Assembly: GCA_030592655.1 (NCBI GenBank)
Contig: JAUVIQ010000184.1
Coordinates: forward strand, 1-5,873
Source of the DNA: Planctomycetales bacterium
GTDB taxonomy: Bacteria; Planctomycetota; Phycisphaerae; SM23-33
Length of the DNA stretch: 5,873 nt
Direction of reading: 5' to 3'
A program made the position numbers and the translations under genes. Shown here one piece after another: positions 1 through 5,541 of this stretch. The notes under the pieces are model-generated. The model was given only the letters and a program-made list of their open reading frames with translations, was not told where the DNA came from and did no database searches. Positions within the stretch are counted from its first letter, which is position 1; each line of letters begins with the position of its first letter.

Positions 1-4
1 GTCG

Positions 5-51
5 AACCGTCTGGAGGCACTTCCGCTACGCTCCAGTGCCTCCAGACGGTT
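5..51. repeat. Perfect inverted repeat (17-bp stem, 13-nt loop)
   Basis: The arm at 5-21 (AACCGTCTGGAGGCACT) is exactly reverse-complementary to 35-51, with a 13-nt loop between them. No T-run follows on the plus strand, and none follows on the minus strand before the window edge, so it is not a standard rho-independent terminator. A stem this long and perfect is more like a dispersed palindromic repeat, a MITE-type element or part of an IS end. Its identity is not recognised. Confidence 0.8.
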
Positions 52-66
52 ACATAAACTTATGAA

Positions 67-113
67 AAGTGTAAACCATGTGCCCGGTACAAAGTGTAAA
101 GCATGTTTCCGGT
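67..113. repeat. Two 22-bp imperfect direct repeats, period 25 bp
   Basis: Copies at 67-88 and 92-113 share the pattern AAGTGTAAAsCATGTkyCCGGT (s = C/G, k = G/T, y = C/T), with three differences in 22 positions. The copies read TGTAAAC/G-CATGT-CCGG. Repeated blocks of this form, starting with TG, are typical of the multiple terminal repeats that bind transposase in IS21-family elements. No istA or istB gene follows on either side inside the window, so this would be a solo or remnant end, or the edge of an element lying left of the window. The repeat is seen directly; the IS21 link is recalled family knowledge plus inference. Confidence 0.6.
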
Positions 114-125
114 TGCACAATCAAA

Positions 126-140
126 CGCCCCGATGGGGCT
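126..140 (-). terminator. Small GC hairpin, third of a tandem set
   Basis: GCCCC (127-131) pairs with GGGGC (135-139) around a 3-nt loop. Reading the minus strand it is followed by GTTTG, which is only weakly T-rich. It is the last of three closely spaced hairpins downstream of the minus-strand ORF and probably serves as a weak backup terminator. Confidence 0.35.
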
Positions 141-158
141 TGAAAAATGCGCATCCCC

Positions 159-181
159 AAACCCAGACCTTCCGGTCTGGG
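159..181 (-). terminator. Strong hairpin with GNRA-type loop, second of the set
   Basis: CCCAGACC (162-169) and GGTCTGGG (174-181) form a perfect 8-bp stem. On the minus strand the loop is GGAA, a stable GNRA tetraloop, and TTTGGGG follows the stem. The stem is good but the T-tract is short, so it may pause or terminate transcription from the ORF at 263-889, or protect a 3' end. Confidence 0.4.
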
Positions 182-183
182 CT

Positions 184-208
184 AAAAACGATCGCCCCTT
201 TTGGGGGC
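184..208 (-). terminator. Probable terminator, first of the set
   Basis: On the minus strand GCCCC (208-204) and GGGGC (198-194) pair around a 5-nt loop, then a 5-nt spacer leads to TTTTT (188-184). This is the most terminator-like of the three hairpins and lies about 55 bp beyond the stop codon of the minus-strand ORF. The spacer between stem and T-run is longer than ideal. Confidence 0.45.
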
Positions 209-262
209 TAAACATATACGAACCAGAAAAACTGCTCTGATTTGTTCAAATAGGGATGCTGG

Positions 263-889
263 TTACTTGCTCATTCTCTCGATCAACCAGATTCCAAATG
301 TGAAAAATGGGGAATGTTCTTCTACACGTTGGTCGCTGAATTTCTGAAAAGCCATCGCTTTTTCGGGATCGTCGAACAGGTGATTGCAGTTCAGATGTGG
401 CGACCACGTCTTTCGCGCAGTTTCGATGTCTTCATCCCTTTCGTACCCACAATTCGACAGACCGCTCAGGAGATATTCGTCTGATACGTCATATCCCAGT
501 AGCGTCCATGACGTATTCACTTCGGATGGATTCAGATCGCTTATCAATAGCGACCGCCAGCGTCCGACCTCCTCTTCATCTTCGCAGGAAGGGAGATGCA
601 GTGTTACCGAGATAAGGTTGAGCGGTCGTGATCTGCGGCGCCACCACTTCGAGCAATACTTGCGCAGCTCCGACAGGTCTGCCCAGCCGACAGGCGAGGG
701 TTGTTCGGGGACCACTTTCTCGCTAAGTGCGGATGGCCAGACCATCCAATCGGTCGATAAGACTCGCTCTACGTCCAAGCGAAGCAGATACTGTTCCTCG
801 CAGTTTGTGAGCCAATCAGGGGCAGATTGTCCCTCCACGCGGTCGTCAAAGCCCAAGATCAGCTCTGTGTCCTGTGAACAATTTGGCAT
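263..889 (-). CDS. Hypothetical protein, 208 aa, unrecognised family
   Basis: I do not recognise the family. The protein is acidic, soluble-looking and tryptophan-rich, with no signal peptide or membrane segment. Likely conserved blocks are ELILGFD (9-15), DWMVWP (47-52), the basic patch KWWRRRSRP (81-89), LISVTLHLP (92-100), WTLLGYDVSDEYLLSGLSNCGY (128-149, given here only as a region), and HLFDDPEKAMAF (170-181). The alternation of short beta-like stretches and charged helices suggests a compact alpha/beta domain, and the size and composition resemble cytosolic immunity or accessory proteins, but that is a guess. I chose ATG at 889: the frame stays open to an ATG at 955, but that start would lie inside proA, and the extra 22 residues look unlike the rest. 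The ORF begins 29 bp after the proA stop, so co-transcription is likely. AAGG lies only 2 nt before the ATG, too close to be a good Shine-Dalgarno site. Confidence 0.7.
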   Translation of the reverse strand: MPNCSQDTELILGFDDRVEGQSAPDWLTNCEEQYLLRLDVERVLSTDWMVWPSALSEKVVPEQPSPVGWADLSELRKYCSKWWRRRSRPLNLISVTLHLPSCEDEEEVGRWRSLLISDLNPSEVNTSWTLLGYDVSDEYLLSGLSNCGYERDEDIETARKTWSPHLNCNHLFDDPEKAMAFQKFSDQRVEEHSPFFTFGIWLIERMSK

Positions 890-918
890 GACCTTATAAC
901 AATCCCAATAAGTCCCTG

Positions 919-2178
919 CTATTCGCGGATGTGTCCGGTGCCGGTAACGATCCATTTGTAGGTGGTGAGGTCTTCTGCGCCCATTGGGCCTCGGGCGTGG
1001 AGCTTGTCGGTGCTGATTCCGACCTCGGCTCCCAGGCCATACACGCCGCCGTCGCTGAATCGCGTCGAAGCATTGACCATTACCGATGAACTGTCAACGC
1101 GCGCGACAAACGCCTCGGCTGAGGCCAGGCCGGCCGTAACAATCGCGTCGGTGTGGTGCGAGCCGTAGGTGTTGATGTGCTCGACGGCATCATCGAGCGA
1201 ATCGACGACCTTTACCGCCAGCGTCAGTGCGAGATATTCGGTGGCCCAGTCGTCTTCGGTGGCCTCTTTCATGTCGGGGACGATTTTGCGTGATTTCCCA
1301 CAGCCTCGCAATTCGACACCGGCATCGGCGAGTTTTTTCGCGATGGCGGGCAGAAATTCCCCGGCAATCGCGGCATCTACCAGCAGCGTTTCTGCGGCAT
1401 TGCAGACGCCGGGGCGTTGGCACTTGGCATTGAGGACGATTGCTTCAGCCATTGCCAAATCCGCGTCGGCGTGGACATAGACGTGGCAGTTTCCGGCATA
1501 GTGTTTGATGACGGGGATGGTGGCGGCCTCGACTACGGCGCGGATGAGGCCCTTTCCCCCACGTGGAATGATAAGGTCGATAAAACCTTCGGCTTTGGCC
1601 ATCGCCGGTACGATGTCCCGGTCGGTTTTGTCGATGACGGTGATGGCTGAGTCGGGCAGTCCTGCGGCCAGGACGCCCGCCCGCAGGCACTCGGCAATGG
1701 CGAGGTTGGAATGGATTGCTTCCTTTCCGCCGCGAAGGATCACGGCGTTTCCGCTTTTGAGGCACAGCCCAGCCGCATCGGCGGTTACGTTCGGGCGCGA
1801 CTCATAGATGATGGCCACCACGCCCAGCGGTACGCGGCGTTTTTCGATCCGCAGGCCGATGGGGCGGTTGGAGGCCGATATTGTCTGACCGACCGGATCG
1901 GTCTGTGCGGCGATCGCCTCCAGACCGGCAGCCATTGCATTGATTCTCGCATCCGTCAGCGTCAGCCGGTCTATCATCGCATCGGAAAGTCCGGTCTTTT
2001 TGGCTTCGGCGAGGTCTTTGGCGTTCTGGGTCCGGATGCGGTCGGTTCCGTTTCGGATGGCATCGGCTGCTGCGATAAGTGCGGCATCGCGTTTGGCTGT
2101 GGTTGAGGTGGCTAGTTCGGCGGCAGCGGAACGGGCGGCGGAAGCGATCTCTTTGATGTAGGTGTCTGCGTTTTCCAT
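919..2178 (-). CDS. proA: Gamma-glutamyl phosphate reductase (glutamate-5-semialdehyde dehydrogenase)
   Basis: This cytosolic NADPH-dependent enzyme reduces gamma-glutamyl phosphate to glutamate-5-semialdehyde, the second step of proline synthesis from glutamate, after ProB. At 419 aa it has the usual full length of the family. Visible signatures are the N-terminal cofactor-binding domain with VPLGVVAIIYESRPNVTAD (116-134) and SGNAVILRGGKEA (142-154), IIPRGGKGLI (203-212), the HYAGNCHVYV stretch (226-235), the active-site block NAKCQRPGVCNAAET (250-264) in which Cys259 is the expected nucleophile, SHHTDAI (340-346), and the C-terminal STRFSDGGVYGLGAEVGIST (371-390) followed by KLHARGPMG. No key residue is missing. 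The ATG at 2178 fits the family start. A TACAAT box ends 7 nt before it and there is no Shine-Dalgarno, which points to a leaderless message. proB is not in the window. The gene lies 63 bp downstream of cdaR and just upstream of an unknown ORF. Confidence 0.97.
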   Translation of the reverse strand: MENADTYIKEIASAARSAAAELATSTTAKRDAALIAAADAIRNGTDRIRTQNAKDLAEAKKTGLSDAMIDRLTLTDARINAMAAGLEAIAAQTDPVGQTISASNRPIGLRIEKRRVPLGVVAIIYESRPNVTADAAGLCLKSGNAVILRGGKEAIHSNLAIAECLRAGVLAAGLPDSAITVIDKTDRDIVPAMAKAEGFIDLIIPRGGKGLIRAVVEAATIPVIKHYAGNCHVYVHADADLAMAEAIVLNAKCQRPGVCNAAETLLVDAAIAGEFLPAIAKKLADAGVELRGCGKSRKIVPDMKEATEDDWATEYLALTLAVKVVDSLDDAVEHINTYGSHHTDAIVTAGLASAEAFVARVDSSSVMVNASTRFSDGGVYGLGAEVGISTDKLHARGPMGAEDLTTYKWIVTGTGHIRE

Positions 2179-2185
2179 ATTAATT

Positions 2186-2191
2186 ATTGTA
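2186..2191 (-). promoter_or_regulatory. Putative -10 box of proA (leaderless)
   Basis: On the minus strand TACAAT is followed by 7 nt and then the proA ATG, so transcription would begin at or next to the start codon. I see no good -35 hexamer 16-19 bp upstream, so the call rests on the -10 box and on its match to the same layout at cdaA and folP. Confidence 0.5.
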
Positions 2192-2241
2192 ACGTGGAAC
2201 GGCGCATCGGGACAGGGGGCAATTTTTTCCGAGGCTGGTCG

Positions 2242-3339
2242 CTAGGGTGTAACCGTCCCTGAAGTCCGCTTGACCAGGCGGTAACTTACCGGCGGAACCG
2301 GTTCAGCCAGGCGGATTTTCAGGTCGGGGGGGAACTGCACGTTCACCTCACCCGGCATCCAACTACTGAGAGGTTTGAGGTCGCTATCGGTCAGCACGAC
2401 ATAGGCTCGAATCTTCTCGGCGCTGAGGTTCTCCAGGTCGATGCGGTTTCCGGTAACGGTAATTATCCTTGTCCGGTCTCCGGGCGATTTGACTTCGAGT
2501 CTGTACTTGCTCCACGTGTCATCGGTAAGCCAGGTACTGGGAGGAAGGTAATCGACGGTAACGGTGAATTTTTTGCTGTCTGTTGGCTGTCCGACCTTGA
2601 AGGTTACGGTAACTTTTCGCGGTTTGAGTTTCACATGGTCGAGATTTGACGGTCCAAGGACGTCAACATCGACGGTTTCAGTTGCGCCGACGGCTTTACC
2701 GCTCAAATCGATCGTTCGGGTTACGAGTGTTATTGTTGAGGGGTTAATCTTTTGTCTCATGCTTTCCGGGAGTCGCAGATTAATCCGCGCCGGTTCTATC
2801 TTTGGAGCCCCAGCCAGTACCGCACCGCTGTATTTGAATTGAACCGGTACGTCCGGGACCAGGAACATTTTATCCATGTGGATATCAATTCTCGCAGGTG
2901 TGGCCGAGATTATCTCCAGACTCGAATTGCGGAAGGCCGGAAGTTTGCTCAGCAGGTTCGCGGTACGTTCCTGGTATTCCTCGCCTGGTTCGTATTCCTT
3001 GGCCCCGGCGACGTCGAACTCAAGAAGCGAGTTGGCTTTCATCAGGTGATCGGTAAAACGATCTCTGTAATATCGGTTTCCCTTGATACGGAAGGTAACG
3101 GAGATTCCCCTTTCGCTCAGTAGCACCATCCCGTCGTCGGAGTTTGTGTGAAGGCGAAGGACTGCTGTAACGTCTTGATCGTCGGTGAAATGGATGTCGG
3201 CATAGACCCAGACGAGGGCGGTAATAATGACGACCCATACGGCTGTACGCAGCGACTGCATGAACCATTCCCGACTGAATCGACTTGCGGGAAGTTCAGT
3301 GCGAAGTCCCTTACCGGATTTACTAAGTCTTGCGCTCAT
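2242..3339 (-). CDS. cdaR: YbbR-domain membrane protein, CdaR-type partner of the diadenylate cyclase
   Basis: CdaR-type proteins are anchored by one N-terminal transmembrane helix, carry several YbbR repeats outside the membrane, and bind and modulate the diadenylate cyclase CdaA. This 365-aa protein fits: a basic, short cytoplasmic start, one hydrophobic helix at about 31-48 (RTAVWVVIITALVWVYAD), then a long beta-rich region. YbbR-like repeats can be guessed at about 55-155, 158-250 and 255-345. The recurring pattern is V-P-V-x-F/Y near the start (VPDVPVQFKY at 161-170) and KP-R-KVTVTFKVG (239-250) near the end of a repeat. The C-terminal tail ends KRTSGTVTP. Sequence similarity between YbbR proteins is low, so the identification leans on topology and on the position 6 nt after the cdaA stop codon, which suggests translational coupling. 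There is no Shine-Dalgarno sequence before the ATG. It is about the size of other YbbR proteins with three to four repeats. Confidence 0.85.
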   Translation of the reverse strand: MSARLSKSGKGLRTELPASRFSREWFMQSLRTAVWVVIITALVWVYADIHFTDDQDVTAVLRLHTNSDDGMVLLSERGISVTFRIKGNRYYRDRFTDHLMKANSLLEFDVAGAKEYEPGEEYQERTANLLSKLPAFRNSSLEIISATPARIDIHMDKMFLVPDVPVQFKYSGAVLAGAPKIEPARINLRLPESMRQKINPSTITLVTRTIDLSGKAVGATETVDVDVLGPSNLDHVKLKPRKVTVTFKVGQPTDSKKFTVTVDYLPPSTWLTDDTWSKYRLEVKSPGDRTRIITVTGNRIDLENLSAEKIRAYVVLTDSDLKPLSSWMPGEVNVQFPPDLKIRLAEPVPPVSYRLVKRTSGTVTP

Positions 3340-3345
3340 ATGTTG

Positions 3346-4200
3346 TTATGTGCTTTGTTTTTTCCGGTTTATACTTATCCATCGCGGCAGCCATTTCCGT
3401 CGCTTCGGTATCAGCATCGCTCGCAGAAGTTCCCGCAGGTTGTCGGTATCGAGTCCGATGTGCAGTTGCCCGTCGGCGGCGATTGAAATCCGCCCGGTTT
3501 CTTCACTGATGACGATGACGACCGCGTCGGTTTCCTGCGCCAGGCCCAGTGCGGCGCGGTGCCTGCTTCCGAGCGAGGCGTCCACGTCTTCGCTCTCGGC
3601 GAGAGGGAACTGGCATCCCGCAGCCGCCACACGCCCCTGCTGGATAATCACGCCCATGTCGTGCAGCGGTGTTCCGTGGAAGAAGATTGTATTGAGCAGT
3701 CCGGCCTTCAGTTCGGCGTCCAGGAGCACGCCTGATTCCATCAGCGCCCCCAGACCGACCTTGCGCTCTACGGCGATTATCGCGCCGGTCTTGTTGCGCG
3801 CGAGATACCCCGCCGACTCAACGAGAGCGGAAATGTTTTCCTTGATACAGCGATACTGACCGCCGAATATGGGCGCACGCCCCAGTTGCCCAAGCGCCCG
3901 GCGAAGTTCCGGTTGAAACGCCACTATCACCGCCATGAAGGCGAAGAGTAAAAATTTCCCGTAAAGAAACTCGATCCGATCCCATCCGCGACCTTTAGGA
4001 AGAAGGAGGATGCACAAATAAACGGCTCCGAGAACTACGACTACCCCCTTGACAAGACTTTCACCACGCGTTCCGCGAAGGAAACGTACCACCCACCACA
4101 CAACAATACCGATAAGAACCATCTCCACGACTACCACCATCAGGTCATAGGTAGCCAGGCGGTGAATGTAATTCGTAATGGCTCTTGTCAGTTCGCTCAC
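3346..4200 (-). CDS. cdaA: Diadenylate cyclase (membrane CdaA/DacA type)
   Basis: CdaA condenses two ATP into the second messenger c-di-AMP, which in other bacteria controls potassium transport, osmolyte uptake and cell-wall homeostasis. The 284-aa protein has the CdaA layout: three hydrophobic segments at about 20-40, 49-67 and 80-96, then the cytoplasmic DAC (DisA_N) domain at about 97-262. Family blocks are FQPELRRALGQLGR (95-108), the GTPLHD motif (176-181), GCQFPLAESEDVD (195-207), GSRHRAALGL (211-220) containing the RHR triad that contacts ATP phosphates, and VIVISEETGRIS (228-239). The usual DGA triplet that follows LH reads D181-M182-G183: the metal-binding aspartate is kept but the next two residues are changed. 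The start is GTG at 4200, with a TAGAAT box exactly 6 nt upstream and no Shine-Dalgarno. It forms an operon with cdaR. glmM, the third gene of the Firmicutes cluster, is absent, and folP lies upstream instead. Confidence 0.95.
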   Translation of the reverse strand: MSELTRAITNYIHRLATYDLMVVVVEMVLIGIVVWWVVRFLRGTRGESLVKGVVVVLGAVYLCILLLPKGRGWDRIEFLYGKFLLFAFMAVIVAFQPELRRALGQLGRAPIFGGQYRCIKENISALVESAGYLARNKTGAIIAVERKVGLGALMESGVLLDAELKAGLLNTIFFHGTPLHDMGVIIQQGRVAAAGCQFPLAESEDVDASLGSRHRAALGLAQETDAVVIVISEETGRISIAADGQLHIGLDTDNLRELLRAMLIPKRRKWLPRWISINRKKQST

Positions 4201-4206
4201 AACAAC

Positions 4207-4212
4207 ATTCTA
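4207..4212 (-). promoter_or_regulatory. Putative -10 box of cdaA (leaderless)
   Basis: TAGAAT (within TATAGAAT) on the minus strand is separated from the GTG start of cdaA by exactly 6 nt, GTTGTT. This is the same hexamer and the same distance as at folP. No convincing -35 hexamer was found at 16-19 bp. If real, cdaA has its own promoter and is not simply read through from folP. Confidence 0.5.
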
Positions 4213-4237
4213 TAGTAGTCGGTAGTCTCTCGCCAGT

Positions 4238-4259
4238 CCACGGACCCTAGGTCCCGTGG
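4238..4259. repeat. Bulged 9-bp hairpin upstream of cdaA
   Basis: CCACGGACC (4238-4246) pairs with GGTCC-C-GTGG (4250-4259) with one bulged C and a 3-nt loop CTA. No T-tract follows on either strand. It lies 25 bp upstream of the putative cdaA -10 box, so it could be an operator or simply part of the repeat cluster in this spacer. Confidence 0.45.
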
Positions 4260-4260
4260 G

Positions 4261-4296
4261 GATTACACAGATTACACGGATTCTAAATGTGTAATC
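4261..4296. repeat. GATTACAC direct and inverted repeats
   Basis: GATTACAC occurs at 4261-4268 and 4270-4277, and its exact reverse complement GTGTAATC lies at 4289-4296. The second and third copies could form an 8-bp stem with an 11-nt loop. Short GATTACA-type repeat strings turn up in intergenic DNA of many bacteria. Their function here is unknown. Confidence 0.55.
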
Positions 4297-4313
4297 GGTA
4301 ATGTCTGTTTAGC

Positions 4314-4387
4314 CGTCGTCCGCCCAGGTCGCCACAGGCGACTCGCTGCGGCGAGCGGATTTTCGACCGGTACGACGACGATTTTTT
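4314..4387 (+). repeat. Branched GC-rich inverted-repeat structure with T6 tail
   Basis: Two adjacent hairpins, GTCGCC-ACA-GGCGAC (4328-4342) and CTCGC-TGCG-GCGAG (4342-4355), sit inside an enclosing stem TCCGC/GCGGA (4319-4323 with 4355-4359). An outer CGTCGT/ACGACG pairing (4314-4319 with 4372-4377) closes the whole. On the plus strand it runs directly into TTTTTT (4382-4387), which overlaps the folP stop codon. Both neighbouring genes are on the minus strand, so as a terminator it would face the wrong way: it would stop antisense transcription, or it is part of a mobile repeat. Confidence 0.5.
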
Positions 4388-5228
4388 ACATATCTTTTTC
4401 TTCAATCGCCCGTGCAACTGTCAATGCCTGGACCATCGCGGCGACGTCGTGAACGCGGAAGATACTCGCTCCGCTGCGCCACCCAGCCAGGCACGCGGCG
4501 ATTGTCCCGCCGAGACGCATGTCCGGGTTACTTTGTCCGCTCAATTCGCCTATAAAACGCTTCCGGCTGGGGCCTACCATAACCGCTACGCCCAGTTCGC
4601 CCAGAACGCCAATGTTATTCAAAAGCGCCAGGTTGTGCTCCAGTAGTTTTCCGAATCCGATGCCCGGATCGATAATAATGCGGCTGCGCTTCACGCCGGC
4701 GTCGGTAGCAGCCTCGATTCGCCTGGCCAAAAAATCGCGGACCTCGCTTACCACATCGTCGTATTTGGGATTTTCCTGCATACTTTTGGGCGAACCCAGC
4801 ATGTGCATCAGGATTAAGGCTGTATTGCGTGAGGCTGCGAGGCCGAACATTTCGTCGTCATCCCGCCCAGCCGACACGTCGTTGATTATTTGCGCGCCGG
4901 TATCAATGGCGAACCGGGCAACAGCGGCGCTGGTGGTGTCGATACTGACGGCGGCGCCCAGTTTGGCGATTTGGGGTAATATCGGTTCGAGGCGGCGGAT
5001 TTGCTCATCGGGGCCGACCCGCTCGGAACCCGGGCGGGTGGATTCAGCCCCGACGTCGATAACATCCGCACCGTCGGCGACCATCTTCCGGGCCTGGGCG
5101 ACAGCCGACGCCGGATCAATAAACCGCCCCCCGTCGGAAAAACTGTCCGGCGTAACATTCAGAATCCCCATAACCACAGGCCGGTGTGTGCGATGCGAGT
5201 TCAGGATTTCATCAAGGGTCGCGGACAT
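4386..5228 (-). CDS. folP: Dihydropteroate synthase
   Basis: FolP joins 6-hydroxymethyl-7,8-dihydropterin pyrophosphate and p-aminobenzoate to give dihydropteroate in the cytosolic folate pathway, and is the sulfonamide target. At 280 aa it is the normal single-domain TIM barrel. In order: the first pterin-binding signature GILNVTPDSFSDGG (21-34), the second signature DVGAESTRPGSERV (58-71), SIDTT (95-99), IINDVSAG (114-121), LMHMLGSPKSMQ (140-151), IDPGIGFGK (186-194), VGPSRKRFIGEL (218-229) with the phosphate and pABA contacting SRKR, and the C-terminal FRVHDV (257-262) with the conserved RVHD. No catalytic residue is missing, and the pABA loops look like the usual sensitive type, with no insertions. 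The ATG at 5228 is 6 nt after a TAGAAT box with a good -35, and there is no Shine-Dalgarno. It is alone with its own promoter, 185 bp upstream of cdaA; no other folate gene is in the window. Confidence 0.97.
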   Translation of the reverse strand: MSATLDEILNSHRTHRPVVMGILNVTPDSFSDGGRFIDPASAVAQARKMVADGADVIDVGAESTRPGSERVGPDEQIRRLEPILPQIAKLGAAVSIDTTSAAVARFAIDTGAQIINDVSAGRDDDEMFGLAASRNTALILMHMLGSPKSMQENPKYDDVVSEVRDFLARRIEAATDAGVKRSRIIIDPGIGFGKLLEHNLALLNNIGVLGELGVAVMVGPSRKRFIGELSGQSNPDMRLGGTIAACLAGWRSGASIFRVHDVAAMVQALTVARAIEEKDM

Positions 5229-5234
5229 GATGTG

Positions 5235-5263
5235 ATTCTAGTACGAAGCCCCGCCATTGACAA
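5235..5263 (-). promoter_or_regulatory. folP promoter, near-consensus, leaderless layout
   Basis: On the minus strand TTGTCA (5263-5258) and TAGAAT (5240-5235) are separated by exactly 17 bp. This is five of six matches to both sigma70-type hexamers with the optimal spacing. Only 6 nt separate the -10 box from the folP ATG, so the predicted transcript begins at the A of the start codon. Confidence 0.7.
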
Positions 5264-5312
5264 CAAAGTCCTTATGGGATGGCTGGGTCCAGGAAGATTT
5301 CGCGCGCGGGAC

Positions 5313-5453
5313 TTACCAGTCTTCAAGTATCCACTCAAATGCTGGCAACAGATCAACACCGCAAGCCTTCGCCCATTCGGTTACATCCACTCGGCGATTG
5401 GCGACTTCGCAGTTATAGACCCACGATTGCGGCTGCAAGCACTTCCGGGTAAT
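5313..5453 (-). pseudogene. C-terminal remnant of an XRE-type helix-turn-helix regulator
   Basis: The minus-strand frame reads 46 residues before a TAA stop at 5315-5313. It contains PQSWVYNCEVANRRVDV followed by TEWAKACGVD and ends PAFEWILEDW. This is the second half of a Cro/CI (XRE) HTH: the recognition helix after PQS, then the E-x-G/N-x-R-R-x-D-V motif and the A-x-x-x-G-V-D helix typical of such regulators. The first helices are missing from this frame: a TAG stop lies at 5456-5454. The next frame (about 5455-5480) offers RAGVDYPE, which could be the frameshifted preceding helix. No start codon or complete domain exists, so it is a decayed fragment. It lies about 50 bp upstream of the folP -35 box. 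Confidence 0.6.
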
Positions 5454-5541
5454 CTACACCCGCCCGACTTGGGGTAGCCGAATCGTGCGGTGGCACGAAT
5501 GCCGACATTGCGGCAGGCGCATGACGACTTGGGAGAGGTGA
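5419..5541 (+). pseudogene. NrdR-like zinc-ribbon remnant
   Basis: The plus-strand frame between stops at 5416-5418 and 5539-5541 encodes 40 residues containing DCGCKHFRVIYTRP, then RIVRWHECRHCGRRMTTWER at its end. The CxxC of ECRHCGRR followed by TTWER matches the second knuckle of a NrdR-type zinc ribbon, where R-R-x-C-x-x-C-x-x-R-F-T-T-x-E-R is usual. The first knuckle is damaged: only C-G-C is present, where C-P-x-C-G is expected, and there is no start codon. Small zinc-ribbon proteins like this occur in phages and accessory DNA. It overlaps the minus-strand XRE remnant at 5419-5453. Confidence 0.5.

Noticed and set aside
890..955. N-terminal extension of the 208-aa ORF to an ATG at 955
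   Set aside because: It would overlap the 3' end of proA by 37 bp in another frame, and the extra residues look like a translation of proA coding sequence. The ATG at 889 begins right after the proA stop region.
2220..2230. Plus-strand T6 run between cdaR and proA as a terminator
   Set aside because: No hairpin precedes it on the plus strand, and on the minus strand, where the genes lie, it is an A-run.
3227..3859. Plus-strand open frame of 210 codons over cdaA
   Set aside because: It is antisense to the well-supported cdaA DAC domain and has a low-complexity Ser/Arg/Ala composition typical of a shadow frame.
4261..4296. CRISPR array from the GATTACAC repeats
   Set aside because: The units are only 8-9 bp, adjacent without spacers of regular length, and no cas gene is present.
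4201..4385. c-di-AMP (ydaO-type) riboswitch in the cdaA leader
   Set aside because: The structures do not resemble the conserved ydaO core, and cdaA seems to start without a leader, leaving the structured DNA upstream of its promoter.
4519..5235. Plus-strand open frame of 238 codons
   Set aside because: It lies antisense over folP, which has all its family motifs. The predicted protein is rich in S, R and P and has no recognisable domain.
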